Shown here: one piece after another, positions 33,967 to 47,311 of the stretch
Layout of the letters: each line of letters starts with the position of its first letter
Numbering within the stretch: position 1 is the first letter of the stretch
NCBI GenBank assembly: GCA_019022495.1
Contig: JAFEKR010000012.1
Location: forward strand, 1,240,001 to 1,304,000
From: Epichloe hybrida
Taxonomy: Eukaryota; Ascomycota; Sordariomycetes; Hypocreales; Clavicipitaceae
Length of the DNA: 64,000 nt
Direction of reading: 5' to 3'
The notes under the pieces: generated by a model
What the model saw: the letters and a program-made list of their open reading frames with translations, nothing else
The model's database searches: none
Told to the model about the DNA's origin: nothing
Made by a program: the position numbers and the translations under genes

Positions 33967-34183
33967 TGTTATGGACTGGCCCCTAGGCGACTGCGATAGG
34001 GCGTTAATATAGTATTAAGAGACTTAAGGAGAAAGGAGAAAGGGTAAGAGGCTATCCCTAGTAGTGCCCCTTATACCCCCTTAGCTACTTATATAAGCCT
34101 CCTTTCCTTACCCTAACTGCTTTTATTACTTCTCTCTCTAACTACTATATAAACAATGCTTAGGCAAAGCCTAAGCCCTTATA
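33967..34183 (-). repeat. 3' LTR of Gypsy-B
   Basis: Partner of 59,537-59,746; differs mainly by transitions and one short indel. Contains the palindrome GCTTAGGCAAAGCCTAAGC at 34,158-34,176. Confidence 0.88.
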
Positions 34184-34303
34184 TATGCCCTTACTTACTT
34201 ATTACTAATAAACTCCCCTTTATAATATCCCCTAGTAGCGTGCGTAATGCCTATGTTACCTATGCCCTTAGTTATTATAACAAAAACTGTCCTTACTAAT
34301 AGC

Positions 34304-36737
34304 CAGAGTATTGCACTAAAACGTGTAGTGTAGTGTAGTATTTGTAGTGTAGTATAGTAACTACACTATAAACTACATTACACTATAAACTACACTAACT
34401 ATAAGGAAAAAAAAACTACACTACACTAACTATAAAAAAAAAAACTACAATATATTACACTATAAATTTTTTTTCCTAAACTACACTAACTACAAACACT
34501 ACAAATATAGTATTAGACTTTTTATTAGTTATTAGTATTTATAAGGTTAAAAGAAAGCTAGTTATATAAAAGCTTTTATTATTACCTATTTTATTAAATT
34601 AGTTATAGAATTTATAATATTATATTATTTTTATAATTTTATTATAACTAAGTAAGGTTATATATAATATTATACTTTTTTAATAATACTATTTAACTTA
34701 ATACTTTATTTCCCTAATATAACTTAAAGAAAAACCTTCTTATTATATTATTTAGTATTTCTATAAATTATTTTATATTTCTATAAATTATTATTATTAC
34801 TTATTTTAAAAAAATTATAAAAAGAACTACTAGTAAACTTAATATAAGTAGCTTATTATATCTTATTATAGCTTATAATAGCTTATTATATCTTATTATA
34901 GCTTATAATAGCTTATAATAGCTTATAATACTAATATTACTAATACTTACTAGTATTACTAAGATTACTATAGTAAAAGCTATAGTTTTTAATAACTTAG
35001 TATTTTAAGGTTTTTAAAAATATTAATATTATAAAAATGTTTTCTCTTTTATGTTTTTTAAAATAATAATAAAAGTAAAAATAATAGTAATAATAGTAAT
35101 TAAGGTTATAAAAGTTATTAAAGCTTTTATAATAAGTATAGTATATTATATAAAACTAAGTCCTAGTATTATTTTTAAAAACAAGTTAAACTTATTTTTT
35201 ATAGCTTATTTAAGCTATATAGGGTAATTAAAATAATACTATTACTTATCTATTAATAAATTATAAATATTAGTCTATTATATTCTTTCTTTATATATTA
35301 TTATAATAAGATATATAAAGTTACTATATATAACTTCTTAAAGCTTTAGAATTATAAAGCTTAAAGTAATATTTAATTAGTTTAAATAGTAAATAAATAG
35401 TTTTAGCTTTTTTAAAGTTCTTATTATATAACTAATAATATATTAATACTAAGTATATACTTTATTAACTTCTTATTATTTATTTAGATTTATTAACTAA
35501 TTATATTATATTTAGTTTAGGGTATTTTTAATTAAAATAATAATAATAAATTATAGAAATAGTAAATAATTAGTAGTAATAGTAAATAAAAGAATAATTT
35601 AGTTTTTCTTAAAGTTATATTAGTAAAATAAAGTAATAAGTATAATAGTATTATTAAAAAGGTATAATATTATAAATAACCCTAGTTATAGTAAAATTCT
35701 TAAAAAAAGGTAAATATTATAAATTCTATATATATTCTTTACGCTAGCTAGCTAACTATGTAGCTATTCCTAGTACTCCATCCGCTTATTTAAGAGGGAA
35801 AACCCTTTGCTAGGAAGAAAAACCCCCTTATGTCTATTAATAGGCTAGCGCTAACCCTCTTCTAGGTTTACACCGCATTAGGTATAATTAATTATAGGTA
35901 TTTAGTGCTAGCGTGCGCTAGCCTTATCCTAAAGAAAATAAAAAAGAAAGGAAAAAGTGTAGTAGTAGTCCTAACTAGCTCCCTTTAGTGCTAGTCTAGT
36001 CCTACTCTAACCTAGCTCTATATCTCCTGCTTTGCCCTAGGGTATAGTGAATTTAGATTTATAATAATAATTCACTTTTTATTTGCTTTACTTCTAACTC
36101 TTCTAGTGCCTTACTTTTTAGCTAAATCTAACCTAGCACTAGTTTAAATATCTTATAAAGTCTAAGCATATAGTTTTATTTAATTATAGTAAGGGGTAGG
36201 TGATTTAGGCCTAGTGACTAGGCGGTTTTGCTCCTAGATTAGTCACGCACTATCTATGCGTTTGCTTGTCTTATGCTTCGTTTTCTAGCTAATATTATAG
36301 TTAGTCCCCCCCCCCCTCTCTCTTAAGTATAAAAGAGGGCTCCTCCCCCCTTAAGGTTCTAACCTTTTTCCTCTTCTTATAACAAATTTCCCGTGGGTTC
36401 TTTTCCTTCCTATCCCTTTCAGTATAAATTCTATAACTAATTAAGTAAAATAGGTAATAATAAAAGCTTCTATATAACTAGCTTTCTTTTAATCCTTATA
36501 ATAACATTATATAATAAAAAGGCCCACTTTTTTTTTACTAACACTACATTGTAGTTTTTGTAGTTAGTGTAGTTAGTAACTACACTAACTACACTACACT
36601 ACAAGTAAAAAAAAACTACAATACACTACACTATAAAAAAAAAACTACAATACATTAACTACAAGAAAAAAAAAACTACATTACAAATACAAGTTTTTCC
36701 TAAAAACTACACTAACTACACTACAAACAATACTCTG
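34304..36737 (+). mobile_element. hAT-1: non-autonomous hAT element
   Basis: Terminal inverted repeats CAGAGTATTG / CAATACTCTG and an 8-bp TSD CTAATAGC (34,296-34,303 and 36,738-36,745). Both ends carry arrays of TGTAGTGTAGT / ACTACACTACA motifs broken by A- or T-runs, like subterminal transposase-binding repeats of hATs. No transposase. A 692-bp retroposon (35,731-36,422) sits inside, so the element itself is about 1.7 kb. Confidence 0.9.
35731..36422 (-). mobile_element. 692-bp retroposon inside hAT-1, sharing its 3' tail with the SINE-like element
   Basis: The 13-bp sequence TATAAATTCTATA flanks it at 35,718-35,730 and 36,423-36,435; hAT-2 and hAT-3 show the empty site. Read on the minus strand it ends GCTAGCGTAAAGAATATA, nearly the tail of the 27,904-28,443 element (TAGCGTAAACAATATA). 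No ORF recognised. The plus strand has a TATAAAAG box at about 36,327 and a CT-rich end, so an LTR-derived origin was considered; the long TSD argues against it. Confidence 0.7.
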
Positions 36738-37270
36738 CTAATAGCTATCTATAAAGCGTCTAATAGGCACTTACCCTACTACCTTATTATCTATTATAGT
36801 AACCCCCCCCTTACTTCTAAGTGTTATTTCGTGGTACATATAACACGTTTGCCTTGCTAACAAGTTATTTATTATAAATAATTACCTTACCCTTACCTAT
36901 TACACATGACACGTTTGCCTTACTAATAGGTTATTTATTGTAAATAATTGCCCTACCCTTACTTATTTATAGTTTACCTAATATAGGTATAACGTTTACT
37001 ATAAATATCTTACTTATACTTATACTTATCTTACCTTCCCCTTTATATAACACTATACCTTTATTATTATAATCCTATTAAGCCTTCCCTTTTTATCCTA
37101 TTAGCTTTCTTCTCTTAATTAGTTATTCTCTTACTAGAAATACCTTACTATTAAGTCCTTACTCTTACTTCTATAGCTACTCCTATAGCCACTTCTATAA
37201 CACTAATATCCTATTCTATTAGTAAGTACCTTATAGAAGGGAACTCTAATAATAAATAGTATACTATACC
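36738..37270. other. Gypsy-B segment between hAT-1 and hAT-2, with a two-copy repeat
   Basis: Non-coding part of Gypsy-B near its 3' LTR. Two ~54-base copies of ACACGTTTGCCTT... lie at about 36,842 and 36,908. Confidence 0.55.
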
Positions 37271-38183
37271 TAGAGTATTGCACTAAAACGTGTAGTGTAG
37301 TGTAGTATTTATAGTGTAGTGTAGTAACTACACTATAAACTACACTACACTATAAACTACACTAACTATAAGGAAAAAAAAACTACACTATACTAACTAT
37401 AAAAAAAAAAATTTATAATATATTACACTATAAATTTTTTTTCCTAAACTACACTAACTATAAACACTACAAATGTAGTATTAGACTTTTTATTAGTTAT
37501 TAGTATTATAAGGATTAAAAGAATGCTAGTTATATAAAAGCTTTTATTATTCCCTATTTTATTTAATTAGTTATAGAATTTATAATATTATATTATTTTA
37601 GTAATTTTACTATAACTAAGTAAGGTTATATATAATATTATACTTTTTAATAATACTATTTAACTTAATACTTTATTTCCCTAATATAACTTAAAGAAAA
37701 ACCTTCTTATTATATTATTTACTATTTCTATAAATTATTTTATATTTCTATAAATTATTTTATATTTCTATAAATTATTTTATATTTCTATAAATTATTA
37801 TTATTACTTATTTTAAAAAAACTATAAAAAGAACTACTAGTAAACTTAATATAAGTAGCTTATTATATCTTATTATAGCTTATAATAGCTTATAATAGCT
37901 TATAATACTAATATTACTAATATTACTAGTATTACTAAGATTACTAAGATTACTAAGATTACTAAGATTACTAAGATTACTTATAATATTATTAGTGTTA
38001 AAGTTTAATAATAAATAAATAACAAATAAATAACTTAAATATAAATACTAGTAATTATAAGTAAATTACTATAGTAAAAGCTATAGTTTTTAATAACTTA
38101 GTATTTTAAGGTTTTTAAAAATGTTAATATTATAAAAATGTTTTCTTTTTTATGTTTTTTAAAATAATAATAAAAGTAAAATA

Positions 38184-38394
38184 ATAGTAATAATAGTAAT
38201 AATAGTAATAATAGTAATAATAGTAATAATAGTAATAATAGTAATAATAGTAATAATAGTAATAATAGTAATAATAGTAATAATAGTAATAATAGTAATA
38301 ATAGTAATAATAGTAATAATAGTAATAATAGTAATAATAGTAATAATAGTAATAATAGTAATAATAGTAATAATAGTAATAATAGTAATAATAG
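38184..38394. repeat. TAATAATAG microsatellite in hAT-2
   Basis: About 23 units of a 9-bp repeat; on the minus strand it reads as poly-Tyr only by chance. Confidence 0.95.
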
Positions 38395-38459
38395 TTAAAG
38401 ACTAAGAGTAAAAGCAATAGAAATAGTAGTAGTTAATTAGTAATAACTTAATATATTAA

Positions 38460-41450
38460 TATAAGCTAAATTACTACTTTTTGATCTAAAATCTTAAAGA
38501 TTACTAATCTAAGACTAGTAATCTTCGCTAGATTCACTACTAATAGTAGTAGGGTTAGCTTTTTCCTTTCCTTTTCCCTTTACCTAAGATTCAAATTCAA
38601 AGGCATTAGAATCTTCTAAATCATTAGTATTTTCTGAATTATTAGATTCTTCTAAATCTAATGTATTATATTCAAAAAAGGAAGGATATTCCTTAATTAA
38701 AGGTTTTAGGGATTGTTTTTCCTAACTCTTTAATAATAATAATTCCCGTAAGGTTAAATTTAGTAGTAATGTTCTTCTTTTTGTAAGAACATTTTCACCT
38801 TAATTAAATTAACCTTCAATAGCAGCAGATGTTGCAGGGATTGCAAGGTATTTTCAAGCTAAAATAGATAAAATTGGAAAGGCTTCTTGATTTTTAGCTT
38901 ACTAATTAAATATATTATCCTAAATAGTAATTAGTATAAGTAAAGTAAGTAACTATTAGTATGTAATAATATACCTTATTATGTAGTTATTCAAGCTTTA
39001 TATAACTAGAAATTTCATTTTTTCTAGCCTTTTTAATAGATTTATTTCTTTCTTTTAGAAATAAACCTTAGTAAAGGGCTGAAGTAGGTTTCTTAGGCCT
39101 AGGATTACTAAATGGGCTAGGATGTCTTTTAATTCTAGATAAATCAACAACTAAAGTAGAAGCTTCATTTTTTTTATTATCAGAGCTAGAATTATTAAAA
39201 GATTCATTTCTAGCCTTATATAAGCTTTTATGTCTAGTCTTTAATATTAGTATAAATTATAAAGGGATTTAATTTTAAAGGTTAGGGTTAGGAGAGACTA
39301 GGGTTATACATACTCCTTATATTTAGCTTTTAATGAGTTTAAAATCTTCTCAATTATATCTTTAGTTAGGTTTAACTGATTTCGTAATGCTAATAGATTT
39401 AATTAAGGATCGAGTAAAAATGCTAATAAATAAGGCTTATAAAAGTTAAAGCTTTCATTTATATCTCTAGGAAAATAAGCATTTAACTTTTTTAAGCCTA
39501 TATTTATTGCATTAGTAAAGGTATTTGCAAGTGGATTATAGCTTATTTGATCCTATAAGTGTTAGTATTTAATATAGTAAGATAAAACTATAGATAATAA
39601 CATACTTTTGCATAAGCTTTTTAATCCTTTAATATAGTAGTAAGATATATATATATCTTAACTATAAATAAAGGCACAAGGCTTAATGTATTATATTTTT
39701 GCCCTTGTAATACTATAGTTGGATGATAGAAAACCTCTAAAATCTCACTTAAAGTGCTTAAGTCTACCCATTCTTGACTTTTTAGGCAGGTATCTTTAAA
39801 AGCAAATATATTGGTTTTTTCATTAAAGATTAATATAGCTTCCTTTAATAGAAGTGTAGTATTAATCATTAAATAAGTTGAATTCCACCTAGTATCATTA
39901 GCTATAAAGAATAGTTAGTACTTAATACCTAATAGTATATAGTTAGTAACTTACCTAGTGGAATTTTAGTTATATTGCAATTTACTGCTAGTTTTCCTTG
40001 AGATTTAGCCTCTTTTAAAGCAATAAGCTAATCTTAATAAAGATTTGCATTATTCTTAATTAGAATAGCTAGCTTTTTAACTTTTCCTATAATTCCTATA
40101 GTTTAAATTAGTAATAAATTTATAAAATAAGATATAATAGCTTACCTTAGATAAGGCCTATAAATTGATCTCTTTCGGATTTTGTTAAATTTGAAAATTG
40201 TTCTGTTAAATAGAATAGAATTTCGCTATTCTTATATTTCTTAATATCTTCTGCGCTTGTTGTAGCTTTTATAAAGCTAGTAATTATATCTTTAGCAACA
40301 ATGTTTAAAACATGTGTAATACATCGGATATCTGTAGGTTCTTTAATACTAATACTATTATAATTAGTACTAATAAAAGCACTTATAAAAGTATTATTAT
40401 TAGAACCATTATCTCTAGTAAGACTAAAAGAGGTTAATAGTTAATTAGTATATATAGAAACTTATAAAGAATTAATATAACTAACCTTATAATAGATGGT
40501 AGTTGTATCTTATATAAAGCCATAAGCTAGGTGAATATATCATTTATATATATTCCAGTATGTGTGCTTTTTAAGTTTTCAAATCCTAGTTAATAGTATT
40601 AGTATTATAAAAGCTAGGTAATTATAGTTATATAAGTACATACCAAGAAGCTTATATTCTAATTGAAAATCTGAAGTTATCCAATTTCCAATAATTCCTA
40701 AATAAGACTTTGAATTAAAAGATGTCCATATATCTAGTTATAAAGACATATAGCCAAAATTTAAAAAGTGCTTATTAAGCTTAATAATAAGCTCTTAGAA
40801 GGATTTATTATATAAATTATGGATATTTATAGAAATATTCCGATAATTAAAAGAAGATATAATATTGGAACTATAATTATTAGCTAAATAATAAGGGATT
40901 AAGAATAGGTACTTACTTAAAGTAACTTAGTAATTCTTTAAAAGAATTACTAGTTATAGTAGTAAAAGATAAGTTATTTTCTAGCATAAATTTTATAGCT
41001 AGATTAATAACATTATCTAGTGAGAATTCACTTAAGGGAGGCCTAGGCCTTTTTTTTGTAAAAAAAGTACTAAGACTTAATTATAAAGATAGTGAACTTT
41101 GGGTTATAAGAGGTACTAAATTAGATATAATATTAGTAGTATTATATATAGCTTAATTAATAAAAATAAGGGAATAACTTACTAGTAATCTTAGTACTTT
41201 CTTCTTTCTTAGATATAGTAATAGTAAAATGCCTTGTTTTATAATGGCTAGTACTATTAGATAATTAAAAACGTTTAGCTTTACAAGAAAAGCTAAAGGA
41301 GTAATTATCTTGAGTATAATAATAGATTACTAATCTTTCCTTATTGTAATTAATGTCTAAAAGACGATAATTAAATAAGTTATAATTAATAATATAAGCT
41401 CTAGTTTCAAAACTATAGCTTAGTTAATTTTTAATATTATTCTTAAATTT
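38460..41450 (-). pseudogene. hAT transposase relic of hAT-2
   Basis: Minus strand: a BED-like finger region with CKAKRFQLSNSTSHYKTRHF near 41,270; LDIWTSFNSKSYLGIIGNWI and DFQLEYKLLG near 40,730-40,640, containing the first catalytic Asp of the hAT DDE core; MINTTLLLKEAILIFNEKTN and LSEILEVFYHPTIVLQGQKY at 39,869-39,680 (the conserved W..L..L..IL..F...T..LQG motif); and the C-terminal dimerisation motif YLAIPATSAAIEG at about 38,865-38,825. Several stops and possible introns separate the blocks, so it is not active. Preservation is better than in the LTR elements. Confidence 0.88.
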
Positions 41451-41769
41451 CCTATTAGAATTACTCTTATTAAAAGAGCTATTAGATTAGGTTTGAGAAA
41501 TAATATTAGAAGGGGTAAAAACTAAAGAGGTAGTTAATTTAGCTATTTTAGTAAGGCTATTAGATTTGTAAAGGTATTTAAAGATTTGGATTATAAAGAG
41601 TAAATTTTAAGCTTTATAATAGTATAAAGTTTATATCTTAAAGTGTAATATAAGAAAAGATATAAGGATATAAAGTGTAAAGGAAATAGGGAAGGGAAAG
41701 GGAGCTTACTTATAAAGAAAAGGTTCTATTATATAATATATTATATATAAAGTAAGGGGGTCTTATTAC

Positions 41770-42380
41770 TATAGAACTCTAATAATACTAATATAAGTAA
41801 AAGTAACCTATAATGTTACTACTATAGTAAATAATAGGTTAAACCTAGTTAAATTAATAGTAGGATTCTATTATAATATAACTATAGAATTCTATTAATA
41901 CTAATATGAGTAAAAGTAACCTATAATATTGCTATTATAGGAGAAAACAAGTTAAACCTAGTTAAATTAATAGTAGGATTCTATTATAATATAACTATAG
42001 AATTCTATTAATACTAATACAAGTAAAAGTAACCTATAATATTGCTATTATAGGAGAAAACAAGTTAAACCTAGTTATCTTAATAGTAGGATTCTATTAT
42101 AATATTACTATTAAATTCTATTAAGACTAATACAAGTAAAGGTAACCTATAATATTACTATTATAGGAGAAAACAAGTTAAACCTAGTTATCTTAATAGT
42201 AGGATTCTATTATAATATTACTATTAAATTCTATTAAGACTAATACAAGTAAAGGTAACCTATAATATTACTATTATAAAAGAAAACAGGTTAAACCTAG
42301 TAAAATAAATAGTAGGATTCTATTATAATATTACTATAAAATTCTATTATTACTAAATTACAAATATAAGTAAAAGTAAT
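41770..42380. repeat. ~113-bp tandem repeat array in hAT-2, about five units
   Basis: Units containing AAGTAAAAGTAACCTATAAT and TAGTAGGATTCTATTATAAT recur at about 41,785, 41,898, 42,010, 42,123 and 42,236, with a diverged sixth. Confidence 0.8.
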
Positions 42381-43077
42381 ATAGAATTTAGCTATTATAA
42401 AAGTATAGAATAAAACTAGTTATATTTATATTAATAATATATAGAGTATTACACTATAATTAACTTATAGTGTATTTTTTTAAACAAATAATATATATTT
42501 AATCTAGAAAAATATATAGAGATATAAAACTTCTATTTTTAGATAAATTATTAATTTATTATTATAAAACTTTACTAATAGCTCTTTAATTAAAAGTGGG
42601 CCCTAGACTTTAGTATTTTATAGATATTTTTAATTAATATAGTAACGAATATATATAATAATAAGACTATAATTATAAATTAAGAAATTAAAAGTGGGCC
42701 TATATTATTTACTTATATATAGCTAAAAAATTAAAGCGAATCCGCATTTTTATCCAATCACTAAGGTTATAAGGTGTCTTGCTTCTAGGGTTTAAAATCT
42801 AGGTTTTGAACCCTAGGTTTCGAACCCATAGGCTTTTTATACCTTAGCTCTTATTCGAAATTAAATTTCATTTTTCACAAATTTAACCCACTTAACCACA
42901 TCTAGGAAGTGTACATAGGAGAATTCAGTATTTATAGAAGAGAGTTTACTTAGGTATATAAGGCTTAGTTCTTAAACCATAAAAATAACACTTAAATTTA
43001 GTTTCTAATATCTAAATAAAGGATAATCCTAGTTTTTTTTTATATATATAATAGCTTATAATACTAATATTACTAAT

Positions 43078-43172
43078 ATTACTAGTATTACTAAGATTAC
43101 TAAGATTACTAAGATTACTAAGATTACTAAGATTACTAAGATTACTAAGATTACTAAGATTACTAAGATTAC
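43078..43172. repeat. ACTAAGATT nonamer array in hAT-2
   Basis: About ten tandem copies; a shorter array of the same unit lies near the other end at 37,930-37,981. Confidence 0.9.
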
Positions 43173-46100
43173 TTGTTAGTGTTAAAGTTTAATAAATAAA
43201 TAAATAATAAATAAATAACTTAAATATAAATACTAGTAATTATAAGTAAATTACTATAGTAAAAGCTATAGTTTTTAATAACTTAGTATTTTAAGGTTTT
43301 TAAAAATATTAATATTATAAAAATGTTTTCTCTTTTGTGTTTTTTTAAATAATAATAAATATAAAATAATAGTAATTATAGTAATAATAGTAATTAAGGT
43401 TATAAAAGTTATTAAAGCTTTTATAATAAGTATAATATATTATATAAAACTAAGTCCTAGTATTATTTTTAAAAACAAGTTAAACTTATTTTTATAGCTT
43501 ATTTAAGCTATATAGGGTAATTAAAATAATACTATTAGTTATCTATTAATAAATTATAAATATTAGTCTATTATATTCTTTCTTTATGTATTATTATAAT
43601 AAGATATATAAAGTTACTATATATAACTTCTTAAAGCTTTAGAATTATAAAGCTTAAAGTAATATTTAATTAGTTTAAATAGTAAATAAATAGTTTAAGC
43701 TTTTTTTAAGTTCTTATTATATTAATAATAATATTAAAGTACTAAGTATATATTCTATTAACTTTTATATATTTATTTAGATTTCTAATTTAATTTAATT
43801 ATATTAGTTTAGGGTATTTTTTAATTAAATTAATAATAAAAATATAAAATAATTAATAATAATAGTAAATAAAATAATTAGAAGGCTATTTCAAAGTTAT
43901 ATTAGTAAAATAAAGTAATAAGTATAATAGTATTATTAAAAAGGTATAATATTATAAATAACCCTAGTTATAGTAAAATTCTTAAAAAAAAGTAAATATT
44001 ATAAATTCTAATTAAGTAAAATAGGTAATAATAAAAGCTTCTATATAACTAGCTTTCTTTTAATTCTTATAATAACATTATATAATAAAAAGGCCCACTT
44101 TCTTTTTACTAACACTATATTGTAGTTTTTGTAGTTAACTACACTAATTACACTACAATACAAGTAAAAAAAAACTACAATACATTACACTATAAAAAAA
44201 AAAAACTACACTATACTAACTACAAAAAAAAAAAACTATAATATACTACACTATAAAAAAAAAAACTACACTACACTAACTACAAGAAAAAAAAAACTAC
44301 ATTACAAATACAAGTTTTTCCTAAAAACTACACTAACTACACTACAAACAATACTCTGACTATACCTAAGTTAGTCTAGTGTCCTTATAGTCCCTATATT
44401 AAATAGGCTCTTACTACTAGCGTTCTAAACTATTATTTACCTAGAAGCAGAGAATTATATTTTGCTTATTAGTAACACTATATTACTTACATATAGCACA
44501 CTAGGCTCCTATTTACTAACCCCTATCTCTACTATACCCTTAAAGATCTTAAGGCTAAAATTACTATAGGTATATATATTATTAAACCTAGAGTCCCTAA
44601 GACTATAGATATAAAGAAGAAAATACCTATTTTATCTTAGAGATACCGCTATCTTATTAGTTACTAGAACGCCCTCCTTAACTAGGCATAGTTTAACCTA
44701 GCCCTTATTTACTTAGCTCTTAGGGTATCTTTAGCTATAAATACCCCTATAATAAATATAACTAGCCTTAATATTATCCCCTTTATTAGCGCTAGCCCTT
44801 TAGCTAGTTATAGAATAGTATAGTTTATATAATAAGTTACTAGTGTTTTATTCTAATAAAACTAATAGGTTATTAGTAGCCTAAACGCTATATATAAAGA
44901 AATACATAAATAGTTTACTACCCTTATCTAAGTACTTACCCCCTATTACTATAGTAAGAACTAATACTATTATTAAATTACTAAGTTAGGTAATAACTCC
45001 CCTTTCTATTATTACTAGTAGCTTACTTATTTTCTCTTTAAGTTAAGGTTAATAGGCTTTCCTTCTAAATATGCCCTTAGAAACCCTAGAGCTAGCTAGC
45101 CCCTAGCTAGAATTAATATTCCTTATCTTACTAGGGTTACTATTCTTACTTACTATTCTCTTACTAGCACTTCTATTATACCCTTACTTACTTACACTCT
45201 ATATACTAACCTTACTTATACTATTTAAAACCTAGGTTATATCCTAGGTAAATAACTCTTTATACTATAACTATTACCTAGTAAATATACTATAGCTATA
45301 TTAGTAAAGCACTAACTCTAAATAGAGGTAATATATACCTATATAAGCTTTCCTATTAATTTAAATAAAGACTTAGAGAATAATTATTCCCTTTAAGTAA
45401 TAGTAGTAAACTATAATATATTAGTATCTTAGATATATATAGGAGTCTTTATAGGTAAATAAGTTTTCTAAAATTAATTTAGTTTATTATTATATTATAT
45501 ATCTCCTTATTTTACCTTAAACTTATTAAGGGCTTATATTTATAATATATTTATAATATATTCTTTAATATATTCTTTAATAGTTTCTATATAAGCTATA
45601 TATAGCTTACTTACTTAATAAGTATATTATATCTCTTACCTTAGCCTAAAGCGTTCTAAGCCACTAGGATTTACTTAACCTAATATTCCTTAATAAGTTT
45701 ATTATTACTCTTTATAAGGACTTATTCTAGTCCTAGATAGAAGTCCTAGAGCTTCTAACTAAGGAGAGAGTCCTTTATAGTGTGTTTAATAAGGTCTATA
45801 TAAAATACTAGGTAAATACCTCTTAGGATATTAAGCTATACTATAAGTAATATTAGGACTTTTATAACTATATACTTTACTATTACTTAATTAAGTTTCT
45901 ATAAGAGGTAATTAGTTTTAATGTTTTTAAGTAAAAGCTATACCTTATTTTTAACCTAAAACTATTTTACTAGTTAATATAAAGTAAATATAGTGTCTTA
46001 TTACCTTTATTATATATAGGCTATTATAGCTTATACTAGATAAGTACTCTCCTAGAGGTACTTAAGAAACCATATTACTTGCCCCTTTAGTATTATTATA

Positions 46101-46299
46101 GAAGTAAATATATTTAGTAGTAACTAGACTAGCTCTAGATTATAGCTATATAATAGCTTATTTAGGCTAACTCCTATTATAGAGAATAGCCTATTATTAA
46201 TTATAAGCTAGTAAGTAGCTAGATATTCTAGCTAGTTAAACTATAAGAAGGAGACTATAATATATAGTATTACCTATACCTCTTAGTTTACTTACTTAG

Positions 46300-47306
46300 T
46301 GCTACTATTTATCTATAAGTAATATAATGTAAAAATTAACTAATTAATTCTAACTAAGGAGTATAATATTATCTAAAACTTTCCTAACTAATCTAAGCTA
46401 TAATCTATAATAATTAATTAAGGAAACCCCCTAAACTACTACTAAACTATTTTAAATCTCTTTATATATTCCTTAGCTCCTATAAAAGTTATAGCCTTAA
46501 GCTAGATAAATTTAGAGAGTTAATTTATAATAACTATTAGGTATTATGGTTTTTCTAGGGATAGTACTAGTAAGTTTATTATAAAGTTAATAGAGACTTA
46601 TAACTAGAACTAGTTAGGGATAGGTAAAGGCTTTAGTAAGCCCTAGTAATATTAATAGCTCTTATAACTACTATAGTAGTAATAGTTATAGATAAACCTA
46701 GTAATATCTTATAATATCCTATCCTAGTGAAATTACTATTATAAGATTTAAAATATAGTGTTATAGCCTAGGTGCCTTACTACTAGTAAATTATAGTATT
46801 GCTATATTAGGGTTATTATAAGAGGCTCCTAAGCTAGGACCTAGGTATAGCCCCTAAACTAAAGCGCCCTATAAGTACTTATAGAATAATTTACTACTTA
46901 CTCCCTTATAAGTGCCTTAATAGGAAACCTCTAGGCCCTTTCCTAGATAGCCTTTAATTAAATACTATATATAAGGTTAAAGATAATAGCCTAGTCCTAT
47001 AAGGTCTAAAGGTATTTAGTAGTAAAAAGAACCTTACTAGCTAGTAGTAGTGCTATACTACTATTATCCTACTATTTATCTAGTATTAGTAAGAGTTATA
47101 TAATAGTAATAGGTTATAGGATATATCCTATTCTAGAGGTTACCTCTTCCTAGTCTTATTCCCTTTAGGAAAGAGCATTAAGCTACTATGCTTATATACT
47201 AGGTTTATACTAGAAATAGAAATTAAATAGCGTAAGTGTGTTTACTTATTAAGCTTATTGCTCTAATATTAACTAAGGAGTTATAAAGTACTTTAGGTTC
47301 TTATAG
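46300..47306 (-). pseudogene. Gypsy-B RNase H end and integrase relic
   Basis: Minus strand from the Copia-2 junction: DYKNLKYFITPQ (RNase H), NALS-x-REQD (the usual ADALSRRE end of RNase H), then integrase: PKPLPIPNQFQLQVSINFIT, NLPVLSLEKPQYLIVIINQL and SKFIQLKAITFIGAKEYI. Asp codons of the core read Asn (INFITNLP, VIIN), as expected from G-to-A mutation. Further C-terminal parts toward 44,400 are not readable with confidence. Confidence 0.75.
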
Positions 47307-47311
47307 TCTAT

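Larger units (their letters stand above)
37271..44358 (-). mobile_element. hAT-2: autonomous-type hAT element with transposase relic
   Basis: Termini TAGAGTATTG (C-to-T in the first base) and CAATACTCTG, 8-bp TSD ACTATACC at 37,263-37,270 and 44,359-44,366. Subterminal TGTAGTGTAGT-type arrays match hAT-1 and hAT-3. The 7.1 kb length comes from a transposase gene (minus strand, 38.4-41.5 kb), a 9-bp microsatellite, a 113-bp tandem array and an ACTAAGATT array. Confidence 0.92.

Noticed and set aside
38130..38417. Open frame for a poly-tyrosine protein on the minus strand
   Set aside because: It is the TAATAATAG microsatellite read in one frame; no gene context.
45600..46950. Plus-strand gag-like protein in Gypsy-B
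   Set aside because: The minus strand here continues Gypsy-B RNase H into integrase (PKPLPIPNQF..., NLPVLSLEKP...), so the plus reading is coincidental.
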